From assembly GCA_022432975.1 (NCBI GenBank), contig CM039512.1:41206501-41270500 (forward strand): DNA of 64,000 bases. The letters are read 5' to 3'. The translations under genes were made by a program, and so were the position numbers. Each line of letters begins with the position of its first letter. The stretch's first letter is position 1. Below the pieces are notes generated by a model, which worked only from the letters and a program-made list of their open reading frames with translations, was not told where the DNA came from and searched no databases. Positions 47,647-60,640 of this stretch are shown piece by piece. This DNA comes from Begonia masoniana. Taxonomy: Eukaryota > Streptophyta > Magnoliopsida > Cucurbitales > Begoniaceae.

Positions 47647-48408
47647 CCTACACCACAGAACACACAAAAAGGTAAGCCTAACGCTTAGCAAGTAGGGAAA
47701 TAATGCACAACACACACTAAATGTTTGACTCAACCCTAACATGCAGTCTCTGCACACTCTGTTGTTTTCTTTTCGTTTCAATTGCATTTTTATCTTTCAC
47801 TTCCAGGTGAATCAAGTAGGCACACGCCCCCACACAGTCCAGGACGGCCACGCCTTGACCCACGGAGCTAGACCGGAGGCACACGTCCCAACACAGTCCA
47901 AGACGGCCAACCGAATCTCCTCTAATCGATCGTAGAATCCTCATCGCGCACTTCAAGCACGAGTGCACTTCAAGCACGAACCTCATTGTGCGCTTCAAGC
48001 ACGGGTGCACTTCAAGCACCAACCCCATTGTGCACTTCAAGCATGAACAGGTTGAGGTCGAAAAATTCATACTCACGACTCATTACGTACATTAGAATCC
48101 CCCAATCGATCGTAGAATCCTCATCGCGCACTTCAAGCACGAGTGCACTTCAAGCACAAACCCTATTGTGCACTTCAAGCACGAATAGGTCGAGAAATTC
48201 ATACTCAAGACCACATTGCAAATCTTTTCTTATCTTTCATTTCATTCTACCGCTCAAGGATGCAAAACACGTAATTTCGTAGTTTAGAAAACCATGATGC
48301 GTGACACACGATGCATGACACAAAGCAAAACATAGCAACAATCAAACAATCCCTACCGTTCTATGGTGTAGGCCCGAAGGCCACAAACACGCACTCCACT
48401 ACTTACCT
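47647..48408 (-). other. Leader structural unit, LTR F
   Basis: Plus-strand positions: P3' CCTACACCACAGAAC 47647-47661; H2 TAAGC-loop-GCTTA 47673-47687; P5' GTTCTATGGTGTAGG 48358-48372; H1 GGCC-CGAA-GGCC 48371-48382 (minus strand GGCC-TTCG-GGCC, a classic C(UUCG)G tetraloop form); donor complement ACTTACCT 48401-48408. Pairing is 15 nt with one G-U and uses the ACC/GGT variant. Confidence 0.75.
47924..48210. repeat. GCACTTCAAGCACG repeats, 180-bp higher-order period, in LTR F
   Basis: Several CACTTCAAGCACG units inside a larger segment beginning AATCGATCGTAGAATCC that occurs at 47924 and again at 48104. Lies in the leader loop. Confidence 0.85.
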
Positions 48409-49463
48409 GGCTGCTTCAAAAACGTGCTGTCACTTCGTCCAACCAAAGTACACGTCAATTACCTAACCATTAAGGAAAAGTTACTTAGTAACAAACTAAG
48501 AAATTCTAAAAATTCAACTAGCTTAAACTAACCCTAACTTTTTAACCCAAAACGAACCAACACTCAAACACTCTCACACTTAAACACTTAAACCCGATTT
48601 TTATACAAGTTTTACCGTCCAACGTTCAAACGGCCATAACTTTCTCGTTTTTCAACGGATTTCGACGTGCCACCCCAACTCGGAAACCTCTACACGTCTA
48701 CTATCCATTGAATCACTCAAAGTAACCAAACAAAGTAATTGGCCTACTCGAAAATCCAGCAAACAGAATCGGGTATATAGGTGTTCTTCAACCATTTTTG
48801 TGGAACACTTCACCAATCTTTAATCTAACCCTCAAATCTGCCTAAACTAAGTCATTCAACAATCAAAACATCAAACTAGGGAAGAAATCTAACATTTAAA
48901 CCTAATTTTCGCACTTCACATTCTAGGGTTTCCTAACCCTATGCAATCTCTCACTAAACACCCTAAAAACACTCCTAATCTTCATCCAAAGTTACAAAAA
49001 CCAAAACCCATAAAGTTTTACCTTAAAATGCCTTGAGAAAATTGAAGAGAGGAAGAAGAGAAGTACATCAATGGAGGAAAGAGGGCATCGATGGAGATGA
49101 AGGGGAAAAATGAGAGAAATCGACTTTTAACCTAAAGTTTTCTTCCACTTTTTGTTTCCCCCCCACCAAAGTTATAAAATTTGCAAAACAACCCACACTA
49201 TTCTCTTCTTCTTCTTCCAAGGTGAAGGCCTTTTTATTTCACCTATTTCTTCCATTTATTTCATTAAATGATACATTTCTATTGGTTGAAAAACAAAACA
49301 CCTTTTGACTTTTCCACTTAGTGGTTTGAATAGTCAAACATCATTTTCTCCTTTTGCTTACCTTAATCCCAAATCCATTTCTCAACACCTATCATTAAAC
49401 GATCCTAACCGCCTACCCTAAGACGTATGTGCGTTACAGGAAATTCTCGGGTGTTACAAGTTT

Positions 49464-49733
49464 TAACTATTTTAGGTTTAGATTTCCTTTCAAGTTGACT
49501 TCATGTTATTTCACACAATATTATCTTTCTAACTTATATTATTATACTATTTAGATGTCACAGATGAACATCATATTGCCTACATTTTTTTCCCCGACCA
49601 TCATTTCTTATTTAATTTCTGCTAAATTTTAATTAACTGCCTCAAAACCATCTTTTCTTATTTAATGTCTTCTGCTAAATTTTAATTAACTGCCATAAAG
49701 AGTTGGACTATCTGGCTAGTTAGTCATTCTCCA
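49464..49733. other. Short non-coding interval between LTRs F and G1
   Basis: AT-rich. A TTTCTTATTTAAT...TCTGCTAAATTTTAATTAACTGCC segment is repeated with about a 60-bp shift (about 49605 and 49652). No gene seen. Confidence 0.5.
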
Positions 49734-50978
49734 TGCAACACTCGAGATTTTCGGTGTTACGATTTTTAATTATTATGCTCAGAAACGGGATTTAAGTTCG
49801 TTTTGCGAGCGGGAAGTTTTGTTAAGAACCTTAGAAATTTATTAGGATATTTGGTGGGATAAGGAGATTTCGAAGAAATCAAATCGATGGGGTTATATTG
49901 AGTTAAATAGTCGAGAAAAACCAAACTAATGTATAACCAAAACAAAACCACTAGTTAGGAACCAATGAAGGGGCAATTTATGAAGGAATTAAGGTTGGTG
50001 GGAGGACGCCAATGGATGGATGCCAAGTGTTTAACTTGTTGAAGAAGCCAAGTTCTTCCTCTCTTCTCTTCCTTCTACGTGAAACACTCCTCATTTCTTT
50101 TCTCTGCTACCCTCTCTCTTTCTCTTCCTCCCTTCTACGCGAAACCCTCCCTTCATTTTTATTCTTCTCTCTGTTTTTAGTTTCTTCTCCAGGCGATAGA
50201 ACTCCTCTCCTCTGTTTCTTCCGTTTTCTTCGATCAAGGTTCGAGGCTCACAGAGGTAACACGACCAAGGCTCGCAAACTCTACGGACGCCAGGTAAGTT
50301 CATAAGCATAGGTTAGCTCTTAAGGCCCTACAATACAGAGGTACTAGGTTTTACGTTGTTGAGTTTGTCGGTGGGTAGATAGGCTGTATGTAGTGTACAA
50401 AGTTAAGTATGTATGTTTTAAGAAATGTCCTGAGAACCGGTCTGTTATTCTGTGTTTTGATGTCCTGTCTTTACTCTATGCACCGTAAATGTTCATGCAT
50501 ACACGTTTTTCCTGAAAGTCATGTAAATATTTTATGCACGATGTTTGAAGTTAAGAAAGATAAAACCTGTAATGTAATGTACGGTTAAGTGTGGGATGAG
50601 AACTGGCATCCTGTTCTTTTTTGTATTTTCTATTCTGTATCTCTATTATGTGCTTGATAGTGAACAGTGCCTGATAGTGCACTCCTGTTGTGCCAGTTCC
50701 TCTATAAGCCCCACTTATACCTTCTGTGCACTTGACGTAATGTAAAGTAATGTTCATCTATTTGAAAAGTTCATGCATAGCATATGCATCACTGCATTAT
50801 ATGTTTTTACTGAGCTCTAGGCTCATAGTTGAACTCCCTGTTGTAGGTACGGATCCTTCAGATGAGGACTTTGTGCCTCAGGCCGACGGGTAGATGCAGT
50901 TGGCAGGACGAGCTCATGGGGTGGTTGTGGCAGCCAGACATATTTTGAACCTGTGGGGGTGTATCTTTGAGGTGTATG
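49734..50978 (+). repeat. LTR G1 (plus), first part; interrupted by G2
   Basis: Starts TGCAACACTCGAGATTTTCGG (a mutated TGTAACAC start). Contains AGGTAAGT 50292-50299, a weak H1, P5' CCTACAA 50327-50333, H2 TGAGC-loop-GCTCA 50811-50825 and P3' TTGTAGG 50841-50847. After G2 it resumes at 53662; its own 3' end is not recognised. Related to G2 (shared GCTTTGTGCCTCA and AGCTCATGG blocks). Confidence 0.8.
50292..50847 (+). other. Leader structural unit, LTR G1
   Basis: P5' CCTACAA pairs with P3' TTGTAGG; most families have CCTACAT and ATGTAGG, so both strands have changed together. H2 is the TGAGC/GCTCA variant. The H1 stem is weak here. Confidence 0.6.
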
Positions 50979-51660
50979 TGTAACACCCGTCATTTTTGCA
51001 TATGTAATTTCTCCCCGAATCATTATGTGGGATTAATTTGGTATTAATACAATGAACGTTTTGTTGGAAACCAAATCGATGGAAATTATATATATATATA
51101 CATATAAATATGTATATTTGGATAATGGGATAAAAACCAAACTAATGTAAGAGTGAACAAAACCATTAGTTAGAAGTGCATGGAGGGGTAATTTGGGAAG
51201 GAATTAAGATTGGTGGGAGGGAGCCAATGGATGGTTACCAAATGTCCATAACTTGCTGAGAAACCTACCTATTCTCCTCTCTTCTACGTGAACCTTCACA
51301 CTCATCCCTTCCTCTATGTTTCCTCTCTTCCAGACGAAAATCATCCATCGAAGCACCTTCAAATCTTCCTTGATTTTTCTTCTGTTTCTGCCTAAGGTAA
51401 GCATTTGATTATGCTAACGTGTCTGGACAAGTTAAACGACAGTTTTGTTGGAGTTTAGAGTTTGTGATATTTTGGAGAAAACTCACTGCTATTGCATGAA
51501 AACATGTTGGTTTGTTTTCTAAAAAAAAAAAACCTGAATGGAGTTAGGAGCATATCCTACAAGTTATTAGTTAGCATTTGCAACTTGTTTATTTTTCTTA
51601 CGTGTATGTATAGGTTCGTGCATTACCGAGACGGTCAAGATCATCAACTCTACAGCAAAT

Positions 51661-52195
51661 AGGTAAGTTCATATCCGTAGGTTGGCCCTTAAGGCCCTAC
51701 ATCACAGAGATACTAGGTACTGCGTATGTCGGGTGGTTTCGGGTAGAGAAAGTTAGAGATAAGTTCTGAGTTATCTGTGTCACACCTTACATTCTGCTGT
51801 AATATTTCTGTTGTCTGTCGTTTTACGTTTAAGCACTGTAAATTCTCATGCATACACGATTTCCCGAAAGACATGCAAAAGTTTTCTGTGTACGGTTTTG
51901 AAGTTAAGAAAGATAAAATCTGACTGTAATGTACTAGTTGAGTGCGGGACGGGGACTGGCCTACTGTTCTGTACAGCTCTGTCTGTTCTATTCTATTTCT
52001 GTTCTGTAAATCTGTTATGTGCCTGTCATGCACTTCCCAGTTCCCCTATAAGCCCCACTTATACCCCTCTGACAGATAAAAACAATGTTTCTGTAATGTC
52101 ACTGTATTTTGAAAAGTTCATGCATAGCATATGCATCACTGCATTTATATGTTCTTACTAAGTTTTAGACTCATAGGTGAGCTCTCTGATGTAGG
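51661..52195 (+). other. Leader structural unit, LTR G2
   Basis: AGGTAAGT 51661-51668; H1 GGCC-CTTAA-GGCC 51684-51696; P5' CCTACATCA 51696-51704; H2 TAAGT/ACTCA 52159-52173 (four of five pairs); P3' TGATGTAGG 52187-52195, nine perfect pairs. Confidence 0.65.
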
Positions 52196-52819
52196 TACTA
52201 AAACCGTGGATGAGGGCTTTGTGCCTCAAGACGATGATTTGATGTAGTTGGCGGATCGAGCTCATGGAGGTTGGTTGCTGCAGCAAGACATATTTCTGTC
52301 ACAAGGTTTAAGTTTCCTTTTTTTGTAAAGTCCATGTTTGTAAACCCTACTGGAACTCTGGTGTTTCTATTTAAAACTCTGTTAAGGTTTTGTGTTTTTG
52401 TTTTAAAAACTCTGTTGAAAATTATGTTGGGAATATGTAATGTATAGGTTCTGATGTTCGAGTTTTAAATCTCTGTTTGACAGTCGATAGTTGTCTCCTG
52501 AAATATTCTGTTTTTGATGTGTTTAAAACCTCTGTATTTGACAGTTGAATTTATGTTCTGAAGTATTCTAGAATTGTTTGGAATATTTTCTATTTTAGAG
52601 TGTGTATGGATTATCTCTGATTTTTGGAGCTATCTATGCAACCTGTTTTCCTTAAATTTCTGTCGTGTTTTCCTGGTATGCCCAAAAATCATGTTTTGAA
52701 TTGTTTTTCTGAAGTGTGAAGCTTTCACACTTTCTGTTTTTCACGATTTCTGTTTCTGTGTAATCCTGTCAAAAGTTGTCAAATTTTGCCTTTTTTTTAA
52801 AACTACATCTTCCGATCAC

Positions 52820-53250
52820 GTCCACCGCTACTTGTAAAATCATATCCACCGCTGCAGCTGCCCGTTTTAAAAATCACGTCCACCGCTACTTGTAAAATCA
52901 TATCCACCGCTGCCCGCTGCCCGTTTAAAACTGCATCCACCGCTATCTTTACAATTTCATCTTCCATCTGACGGCATCTGTTTTGTCTTATTCACATCCA
53001 CCGCTGCTTTTAAAATTCATATCCACCGCTGCCTTTGTTTGTTCACATCCACCGCTGTCACTGTATATTTTTGTCGTATTCGCATCCATCGGTGAACAGT
53101 ACACTTCTGCCTATCTCCACCGTTGCCACTGTTCATTTTTGTCTTATTCACATCCACCGCTGCCTTTAAAATTACATCTTCCGCCTGACGTCATCTATTT
53201 TATCTTATTCACATCCACCGCTATCACTGTTCACATTGGTTTAAAATCCA
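52820..53250 (+). repeat. Degenerate CATCCACCGCTG repeats in LTR G2
   Basis: More than ten copies of (C/A)ATCCACCGCT(G/A)C spaced irregularly by 20-60 bp, with two CTGACG(T/G)CATCT sites. This is the place where the G1 array (ACGTCATCCG) also starts, after the leader unit. Confidence 0.75.
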
Positions 53251-53740
53251 CTTCTTCCGCCAGTCTTCTGCCTATGTTTTTCCGCCTTTAATTTCTGTTT
53301 AATTCTGTTTATTTACTTCTCCCGCCTTTTTCCACCCGATCCTGTCATTCACTGTAGCCCTACTTCCTGCATGACATCCAATTAACTGTTTCCCGTTTAC
53401 TTTGAAAATCCAGAGAAAGTTTTCTCTCTTTGAGAAGTTTTAAAGGTTCGATTTATAAAAGTCCTCTGTCTTCTGTTCTTCGATTTGTAATTGTCATCCA
53501 GTTTTATACATATGTCATCCAGTCCCATTTCTAGAGAAGGTTTCTTCTCCCTGTAACGTTCTAAAAGTTTTAAAAAAATATAGTTTGTGTTTTTCTGTTA
53601 TGTCCCGGAGTGATGGCTTGGCTCCCAGATTCCGATCGAAATAGGGTTCCAGGCCGTCACGGTATGTCAAGTTCTGTTCAGCTTTTGAGATTTTAAAACG
53701 ATGTATAGACTTTGTGTTGATGTTTTGAAAACCTCTTGTT

Positions 53741-55990
53741 CGTCATCCGTTTTACGTCATCCGTTTTATATCATCCGTTTTATATCATCCGTTTTATATC
53801 ATCCGTTTTATATCATCCGTTTTATATCATCCGTTTTATGTCTTCCATTTACATCATCTGTTTTATGTCATCCGTTTTATATCATCCGTTTTATATCATC
53901 CGTTTTATATCATCCGTTTTATATCATCCGTTTTATGTCTTCCATTTACGTCATCCGTTTTATGTCTTCCATTTACGTCATCCGTTTTATGTCTTCCATT
54001 TACGTCATCCGTTTTACGTCATCCGTTTTACGTCATCCGTTTTACGTCATCCGTTTTACGTCATCCGTTTTATATCATCCGTTTTATGTCTTCCATTTAC
54101 GTCATCCGTTTTACGTCATCCGTTTTATATCATCCGTTTTATGTCTTCCATTTACGTCATCCGTTTTATATCATCCGTTTTATATCATCCGTTTTATATC
54201 ATCCGTTTTATATCATCCGTTTTATGTCTTCCATTTACGTCATCCGTTTTACGTCATCCGTTTTACGTCATCCGTTTTATATCATCCATTTTATGTCTTC
54301 CATTTACGTCATCCGTTTTATGTCATCCGTTTTATGTCTTCCATTTACGTCATCCGTTTTACGTCATCCGTTTTACGTCATCCGTTTTATGTCATCCGTT
54401 TTACGTCATCCGTTTTATGTCTTCCATTTACGTCATCCGTTTTATGTCATCCGTTTTATATCATCCGTTTTATGTCTTCCATTTACGTCATCCGTTTTAC
54501 GTCATCCGTTTTATGTCTTCCATTTACGTCATCCGTTTTACGTCATCCGTTTTATGTCTTCCATTTACGTCATCCGTTTTATGTCTTCCATTTACGTCAT
54601 CCGTTTTATGTCTTCCATTTACGTCATCCGTTTTACGTCATCCGTTTTATGTCTTCCATTTACGTCATCCGTTTTATATCATCCGTTTTATATCATCCGT
54701 TTTATATCATCCGTTTTATATCATCCGTTTTATGTCTTCCATTTACGTCATCCGTTTTACGTCATCCGTTTTATGTCTTCCATTTACGTCATCCGTTTTA
54801 TGTCTTCCATTTACGTCATCCGTTTTATGTCTTCCATTTACGTCATCCGTTTTATGTCTTCCATTTACGTCATCCGTTTTATATCATCCGTTTTATGTCT
54901 TCCATTTACGTCATCCGTTTTACGTCATCCGTTTTACGTCATCCGTTTTACGTCATCCGTTTTATGTCTTCCATTTACGTCATCCGTTTTATATCATCCG
55001 TTTTATATCATCCGTTTTATATCATCCGTTTTATATCATCCGTTTTATGTCTTCCATTTACGTCATCCGTTTTATGTCTTCCATTTACGTCATCCGTTTT
55101 ATATCATCCGTTTTATGTCTTCCATTTACGTCATCCGTTTTATATCATCCGTTTTATATCATCCGTTTTATATCATCCGTTTTATATCATCCGTTTTATA
55201 TCATCCGTTTTATATCATCCGTTTTATATCATCCGTTTTATATCATCCGTTTTATATCATCCGTTTTATATCATCCGTTTTATATCATCCGTTTTATGTC
55301 TTCCATTTACGTCATCCGTTTTATATCATCCGTTTTATGTCTTCCATTTACGTCATCCGTTTTATATCATCCGTTTTATGTCTTCCATTTACGTCATCCG
55401 TTTTATGTCTTCCATTTACGTCATCCGTTTTACGTCATCCGTTTTATGTCTTCCATTTACGTCATCCGTTTTATATCATCCGTTTTATGTCTTCCATTTA
55501 CGTCATCCGTTTTATGTCTTCCATTTACGTCATCCGTTTTATATCATCCGTTTTATATCATCCGTTTTATATCATCCGTTTTATGTCTTCCATTTACGTC
55601 ATCCGTTTTATATCATCCGTTTTATATCATCCGTTTTATATCATCCGTTTTATATCATCCGTTTTATATCATCCGTTTTATATCATCCGTTTTATGTCTT
55701 CCATTTACGTCATCCGTTTTATATCATCCGTTTTATATCATCCGTTTTATATCATCCGTTTTATATCATCCGTTTTATATCATCCGTTTTATATCATCCG
55801 TTTTATATCATCCGTTTTATATCATCCGTTTTATGTCTTCCATTTACGTCATCCGTTTTACGTCATCCGTTTTATGTCTTCCATTTACGTCATCCGTTTT
55901 ATATCATCCGTTTTATATCATCCGTTTTATGTCTTCCATTTACGTCATCCGTTTTATATCATCCATTTTATGCCTTCAACTTTATGTCTT
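53741..55990 (+). repeat. 14/27-bp array (CATCCGTTTTA[T/C][A/G]T)n in G1 tail
   Basis: About 2.25 kb made of a 14-bp unit CATCCGTTTTATAT or CATCCGTTTTACGT, mixed with a 27-bp compound unit that adds CTTCCATTTACGT. All three forward frames are open (up to 841 codons) because the unit has no stops and 14 is not a multiple of three; none is a gene. ACGTCATCC recurs throughout. Confidence 0.97.
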
Positions 55991-56022
55991 GCAATTTTAA
56001 ATGTTCAAGAGTTTTAAAAAGT

Positions 56023-56144
<122 letters not shown>

Positions 56145-56210
56145 ATTTTATTTATTAGAAAAATATGTGCACTGCACTTGCTTTGTTGGACACATAATTC
56201 CAAAAAATCT

Positions 56211-58734
56211 AGAAGTTAGAAGTTAGAAGTTAGAAGTTAGAAGTTAGAAGTTAGAAGTTAGAAGTTAGAAGTTAGAAGTTAGAAGTTAGAAGTTAGAAGT
56301 TAGAAGTTAGAAGTTAGAAGTTAGAAGTTAGAAGTTAGAAGTTAGAAGTTAGAAGTTAGAAGTTAGAAGTTAGAAGTTAGAAGTTAGAAGTTAGAAGTTA
56401 GAAGTTAGAAGTTAGAAGTTAGAAGTTAGAAGTTAGAAGTTAGAAGTTAGAAGTTAGAAGTTAGAAGTTAGAAGTTAGAAGTTAGAAGTTAGAAGTTAGA
56501 AGTTAGAAGTTAGAAGTTAGAAGTTAGAAGTTAGAAGTTAGAAGTTAGAAGTTAGAAGTTAGAAGTTAGAAGTTAGAAGTTAGAAGTTAGAAGTTAGAAG
56601 TTAGAAGTTAGAAGTTAGAAGTTAGAAGTTAGAAGTTAGAAGTTAGAAGTTAGAAGTTAGAAGTTAGAAGTTAGAAGTTAGAAGTTAGAAGTTAGAAGTT
56701 AGAAGTTAGAAGTTAGAAGTTAGAAGTTAGAAGTTAGAAGTTAGAAGTTAGAAGTTAGAAGTTAGAAGTTAGAAGTTAGAAGTTAGAAGTTAGAAGTTAG
56801 AAGTTAGAAGTTAGAAGTTAGAAGTTAGAAGTTAGAAGTTAGAAGTTAGAAGTTAGAAGTTAGAAGTTAGAAGTTAGAAGTTAGAAGTTAGAAGTTAGAA
56901 GTTAGAAGTTAGAAGTTAGAAGTTAGAAGTTAGAAGTTAGAAGTTAGAAGTTAGAAGTTAGAAGTTAGAAGTTAGAAGTTAGAAGTTAGAAGTTAGAAGT
57001 TAGAAGTTAGAAGTTAGAAGTTAGAAGTTAGAAGTTAGAAGTTAGAAGTTAGAAGTTAGAAGTTAGAAGTTAGAAGTTAGAAGTTAGAAGTTAGAAGTTA
57101 GAAGTTAGAAGTTAGAAGTTAGAAGTTAGAAGTTAGAAGTTAGAAGTTAGAAGTTAGAAGTTAGAAGTTAGAAGTTAGAAGTTAGAAGTTAGAAGTTAGA
57201 AGTTAGAAGTTAGAAGTTAGAAGTTAGAAGTTAGAAGTTAGAAGTTAGAAGTTAGAAGTTAGAAGTTAGAAGTTAGAAGTTAGAAGTTAGAAGTTAGAAG
57301 TTAGAAGTTAGAAGTTAGAAGTTAGAAGTTAGAAGTTAGAAGTTAGAAGTTAGAAGTTAGAAGTTAGAAGTTAGAAGTTAGAAGTTAGAAGTTAGAAGTT
57401 AGAAGTTAGAAGTTAGAAGTTAGAAGTTAGAAGTTAGAAGTTAGAAGTTAGAAGTTAGAAGTTAGAAGTTAGAAGTTAGAAGTTAGAAGTTAGAAGTTAG
57501 AAGTTAGAAGTTAGAAGTTAGAAGTTAGAAGTTAGAAGTTAGAAGTTAGAAGTTAGAAGTTAGAAGTTAGAAGTTAGAAGTTAGAAGTTAGAAGTTAGAA
57601 GTTAGAAGTTAGAAGTTAGAAGTTAGAAGTTAGAAGTTAGAAGTTAGAAGTTAGAAGTTAGAAGTTAGAAGTTAGAAGTTAGAAGTTAGAAGTTAGAAGT
57701 TAGAAGTTAGAAGTTAGAAGTTAGAAGTTAGAAGTTAGAAGTTAGAAGTTAGAAGTTAGAAGTTAGAAGTTAGAAGTTAGAAGTTAGAAGTTAGAAGTTA
57801 GAAGTTAGAAGTTAGAAGTTAGAAGTTAGAAGTTAGAAGTTAGAAGTTAGAAGTTAGAAGTTAGAAGTTAGAAGTTAGAAGTTAGAAGTTAGAAGTTAGA
57901 AGTTAGAAGTTAGAAGTTAGAAGTTAGAAGTTAGAAGTTAGAAGTTAGAAGTTAGAAGTTAGAAGTTAGAAGTTAGAAGTTAGAAGTTAGAAGTTAGAAG
58001 TTAGAAGTTAGAAGTTAGAAGTTAGAAGTTAGAAGTTAGAAGTTAGAAGTTAGAAGTTAGAAGTTAGAAGTTAGAAGTTAGAAGTTAGAAGTTAGAAGTT
58101 AGAAGTTAGAAGTTAGAAGTTAGAAGTTAGAAGTTAGAAGTTAGAAGTTAGAAGTTAGAAGTTAGAAGTTAGAAGTTAGAAGTTAGAAGTTAGAAGTTAG
58201 AAGTTAGAAGTTAGAAGTTAGAAGTTAGAAGTTAGAAGTTAGAAGTTAGAAGTTAGAAGTTAGAAGTTAGAAGTTAGAAGTTAGAAGTTAGAAGTTAGAA
58301 GTTAGAAGTTAGAAGTTAGAAGTTAGAAGTTAGAAGTTAGAAGTTAGAAGTTAGAAGTTAGAAGTTAGAAGTTAGAAGTTAGAAGTTAGAAGTTAGAAGT
58401 TAGAAGTTAGAAGTTAGAAGTTAGAAGTTAGAAGTTAGAAGTTAGAAGTTAGAAGTTAGAAGTTAGAAGTTAGAAGTTAGAAGTTAGAAGTTAGAAGTTA
58501 GAAGTTAGAAGTTAGAAGTTAGAAGTTAGAAGTTAGAAGTTAGAAGTTAGAAGTTAGAAGTTAGAAGTTAGAAGTTAGAAGTTAGAAGTTAGAAGTTAGA
58601 AGTTAGAAGTTAGAAGTTAGAAGTTAGAAGTTAGAAGTTAGAAGTTAGAAGTTAGAAGTTAGAAGTTAGAAGTTAGAAGTTAGAAGTTAGAAGTTAGAAG
58701 TTAGAAGTTAGAAGTTAGAAGTTAGAAGTTAGAA
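56211..58734. repeat. (TTAGAAG)n heptamer array, ~360 copies, 2.5 kb
   Basis: 2,524 bp of the 7-bp unit AGAAGTT/TTAGAAG with no variant seen on reading through it. Same unit length as the plant telomere repeat TTTAGGG but a different sequence. Flanked by CCAAAAAATCT and ACAATCTTAAATAG. Confidence 0.97.
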
Positions 58735-59796
58735 CAATCTTAAATAGATGAACTGAAAATCTGTAGCTCGACAACTATTTATAATCAACTTTCAAGATGC
58801 CTCGAGGGTCACACCAAAAAATATTGTTGTTCGGAGCATCTGGACCTTCAGCGCGGCGTATCATGTCTTCAGTGTTCTTCTTCCACTACAAACAAAACTT
58901 CTGTCGAGAGACAACCGATGTAAACTATATAATTGGAGAGAGTGACAATATTATGCAAGTACGTAAACGTGAAAACCTAGTAGATGTGGACAATTTATGA
59001 AAGGAGGAAATGGCCAAATATGGTACAGCTCCATGTATTCTAATGTGAGCAATCTCAGAAAGATCATATTAGATATTAGGTTTGGTACGTTACAAAATGT
59101 AGTCACATCTAAGAGGACGGGCTCTGCGTAGTACGGATGTTTTGTTAAATTAGAGCACTTTTTAGGGTGGGGTTTGCACGTCTTGTCCAATAATTAAGCA
59201 AACGCATTATCAAAGTTAGGATTTAACTTTTTGACAAAAAAAGAGAATTAATTTCATAGTTTGCTGATGTTACAGCTGCTTCCTTTTCCTGCCTAGTCAT
59301 CTACCATGAAGTTTAAGTGCAATTATGATGGTTTTTGTTATCAATTATTAAGATAAGTTTTATTTTAGATTTCTTGCGTAAATAGAAAGAAGTTTAAATG
59401 CATTAAGACTAAGTTTTATGTGTGAGTGAGCCCTTCTTAGGGCAATCTCTCTGCCATTAAAGTATATTAGTTGAAGAGCTATTTATGATATATAACAAAT
59501 AATATATGCCGATAGTTAATGAATTTGGACAGTTTAACTGAAATCTAGTTGATATTTATTGTACTATATATAGTGTTTGGATTGTATAACAATTTAATTA
59601 ATAGTGGATCTACATTGTCAATGAAGAAATTCATGAACTCATATTTAACAAGTGATGTTAAAATCTGCAATTATAACAGAGAATTTTAATGACCATTTAA
59701 TATCTCTAATTATTAATTAACACTGTTTAAATTAATTAATCTTTCATTAAGGATTAATCACCATGATTTATTAAAATTCAGTAAGTTAACTTGACA
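58735..59796. other. Non-coding or unrecognised interval
   Basis: No convincing gene. The largest ORFs are a 67-codon + frame at 58797 and a 79-codon - frame at 58951-59190; neither matches a family I recognise. AT-rich towards the right. Confidence 0.45.
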
Positions 59797-60300
59797 ATGA
59801 GCACAGGCGGGAATGATTTCACTATATGGCGAGTCAAGATGAAGACTTTCTTGGTTCATGAAGGGTTGTTTATTGCTATTGATCTCGAGGTGTTCAGGAA
59901 GCTTCAATTGTCAGACAGGGATAAGGCTTCTTAGATGGAGTCTAAAGCGCATAGTACTATTTTGCTGAGTTTGAGAGACAAGGTACTGAGGGAGGTAACC
60001 GAAGAAGGTTTGGCGATTTTAGTATGGTCCAAGCTTGAAGCTTTTTACATGAAAAAGTTGCTGGCAAACCGTTTGTACTTGAAAAAGAAGTTGTACACAA
60101 TCATGATGGAGGAATCCAAGAAGATGCAGAAACGTGTTGATAATTTCAACAATATAATCTTGGACTTTAATAGCATCGGCGTCAAGATAGAAGAAGAGGA
60201 TTAATCTATTATCCTATTGAGTTCTCTACCGAAGCAGTACGAGCATTTCGTCGACACTATACTTTATGAGAAGTAAACCCTAACCATGGAAGAGGTAAAT
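59797..60300 (+). pseudogene. Ty1/copia gag relic
   Basis: From MSTGGNDFTIWRVKMKTF at 59797. The order (FxxWRVKM, then LREV, then WSKLEAFYM, then LYLKKKLYT, then LLSSLPKQYEHFVDTI) is typical of the copia gag-polypeptide domain (UBN2-like). In-frame stops at 59932-59934 and 60202-60204, with another near 60273. The similarity ends near 60300, where sequence of element H begins. No protease, integrase or RT follows, so it is a fragment. Confidence 0.8.
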
Positions 60301-60640
60301 AATGATATGAATCAAGGAAGACCAAAAATAAAAGTTTCAATCAAAGATTTTCCAAACAAGGATAAAGATTCATTGAAGGAAGATGATACATTTGAAAGTG
60401 TACAAAATGAGTTTTTGATTAAAAAAACTACAAGTAGAATACAAAAAGATGTTTGGGGAGAGATGCATGAAGATTTACAAAGTTTGGAAAGAGAGGTATA
60501 CAAATTCACACGAGTTTGAAAGAGATAAAGATTCACACAGATTGGAGAGAGATAAAGATTCACTGAGATTGGAGAGAGATAAAGATTTACGTGAACAAGA
60601 GGGATGGAAACACAACAACAAAACATCCATATGCCAAATC
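60301..60640 (+). pseudogene. Element H upstream copy: internal 3' tail
   Basis: Matches 62946-63200: AATGATATGAA(T/C)CAAGGAA, DSLKEDD[T/A]FESVQNEFLIKK, then a few units of the 27-bp RDKDSRRLE-type repeat (about 60515-60590). Followed by an LTR-like segment. It has only about three repeat units against about 28 at the right. Confidence 0.75.

Larger units (their letters stand above)
47247..49458 (-). repeat. Solo LTR F (minus)
   Basis: 2,212 bp; minus strand TGTAACACCCGAGAATTT to CGGGGCGTTACA; AGTTT on both sides (47242-47246 and 49459-49463). No internal region. Contains the leader unit and a GCACTTCAAGCACG repeat. Confidence 0.9.
50979..53661 (+). repeat. Solo LTR G2 (plus) inserted in LTR G1
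   Basis: 2,683 bp; starts TGTAACACCCGTCATT, ends GGCCGTCACG (terminal CA mutated to CG); GTATG on both sides (50974-50978 and 53662-53666). Contains the leader unit and, from about 52800 to 53250, many degenerate CATCCACCGCTG repeats. Confidence 0.85.

Noticed and set aside
56211..58734. Interstitial telomere
   Set aside because: The unit is TTAGAAG, not TTTAGGG, and no true telomere units were seen at the edges.
58951..59190. Leucine-rich-repeat-like fragment on the minus strand
   Set aside because: A 79-codon ORF with a loosely LRR-like composition only; no repeated LxxLxL spacing.
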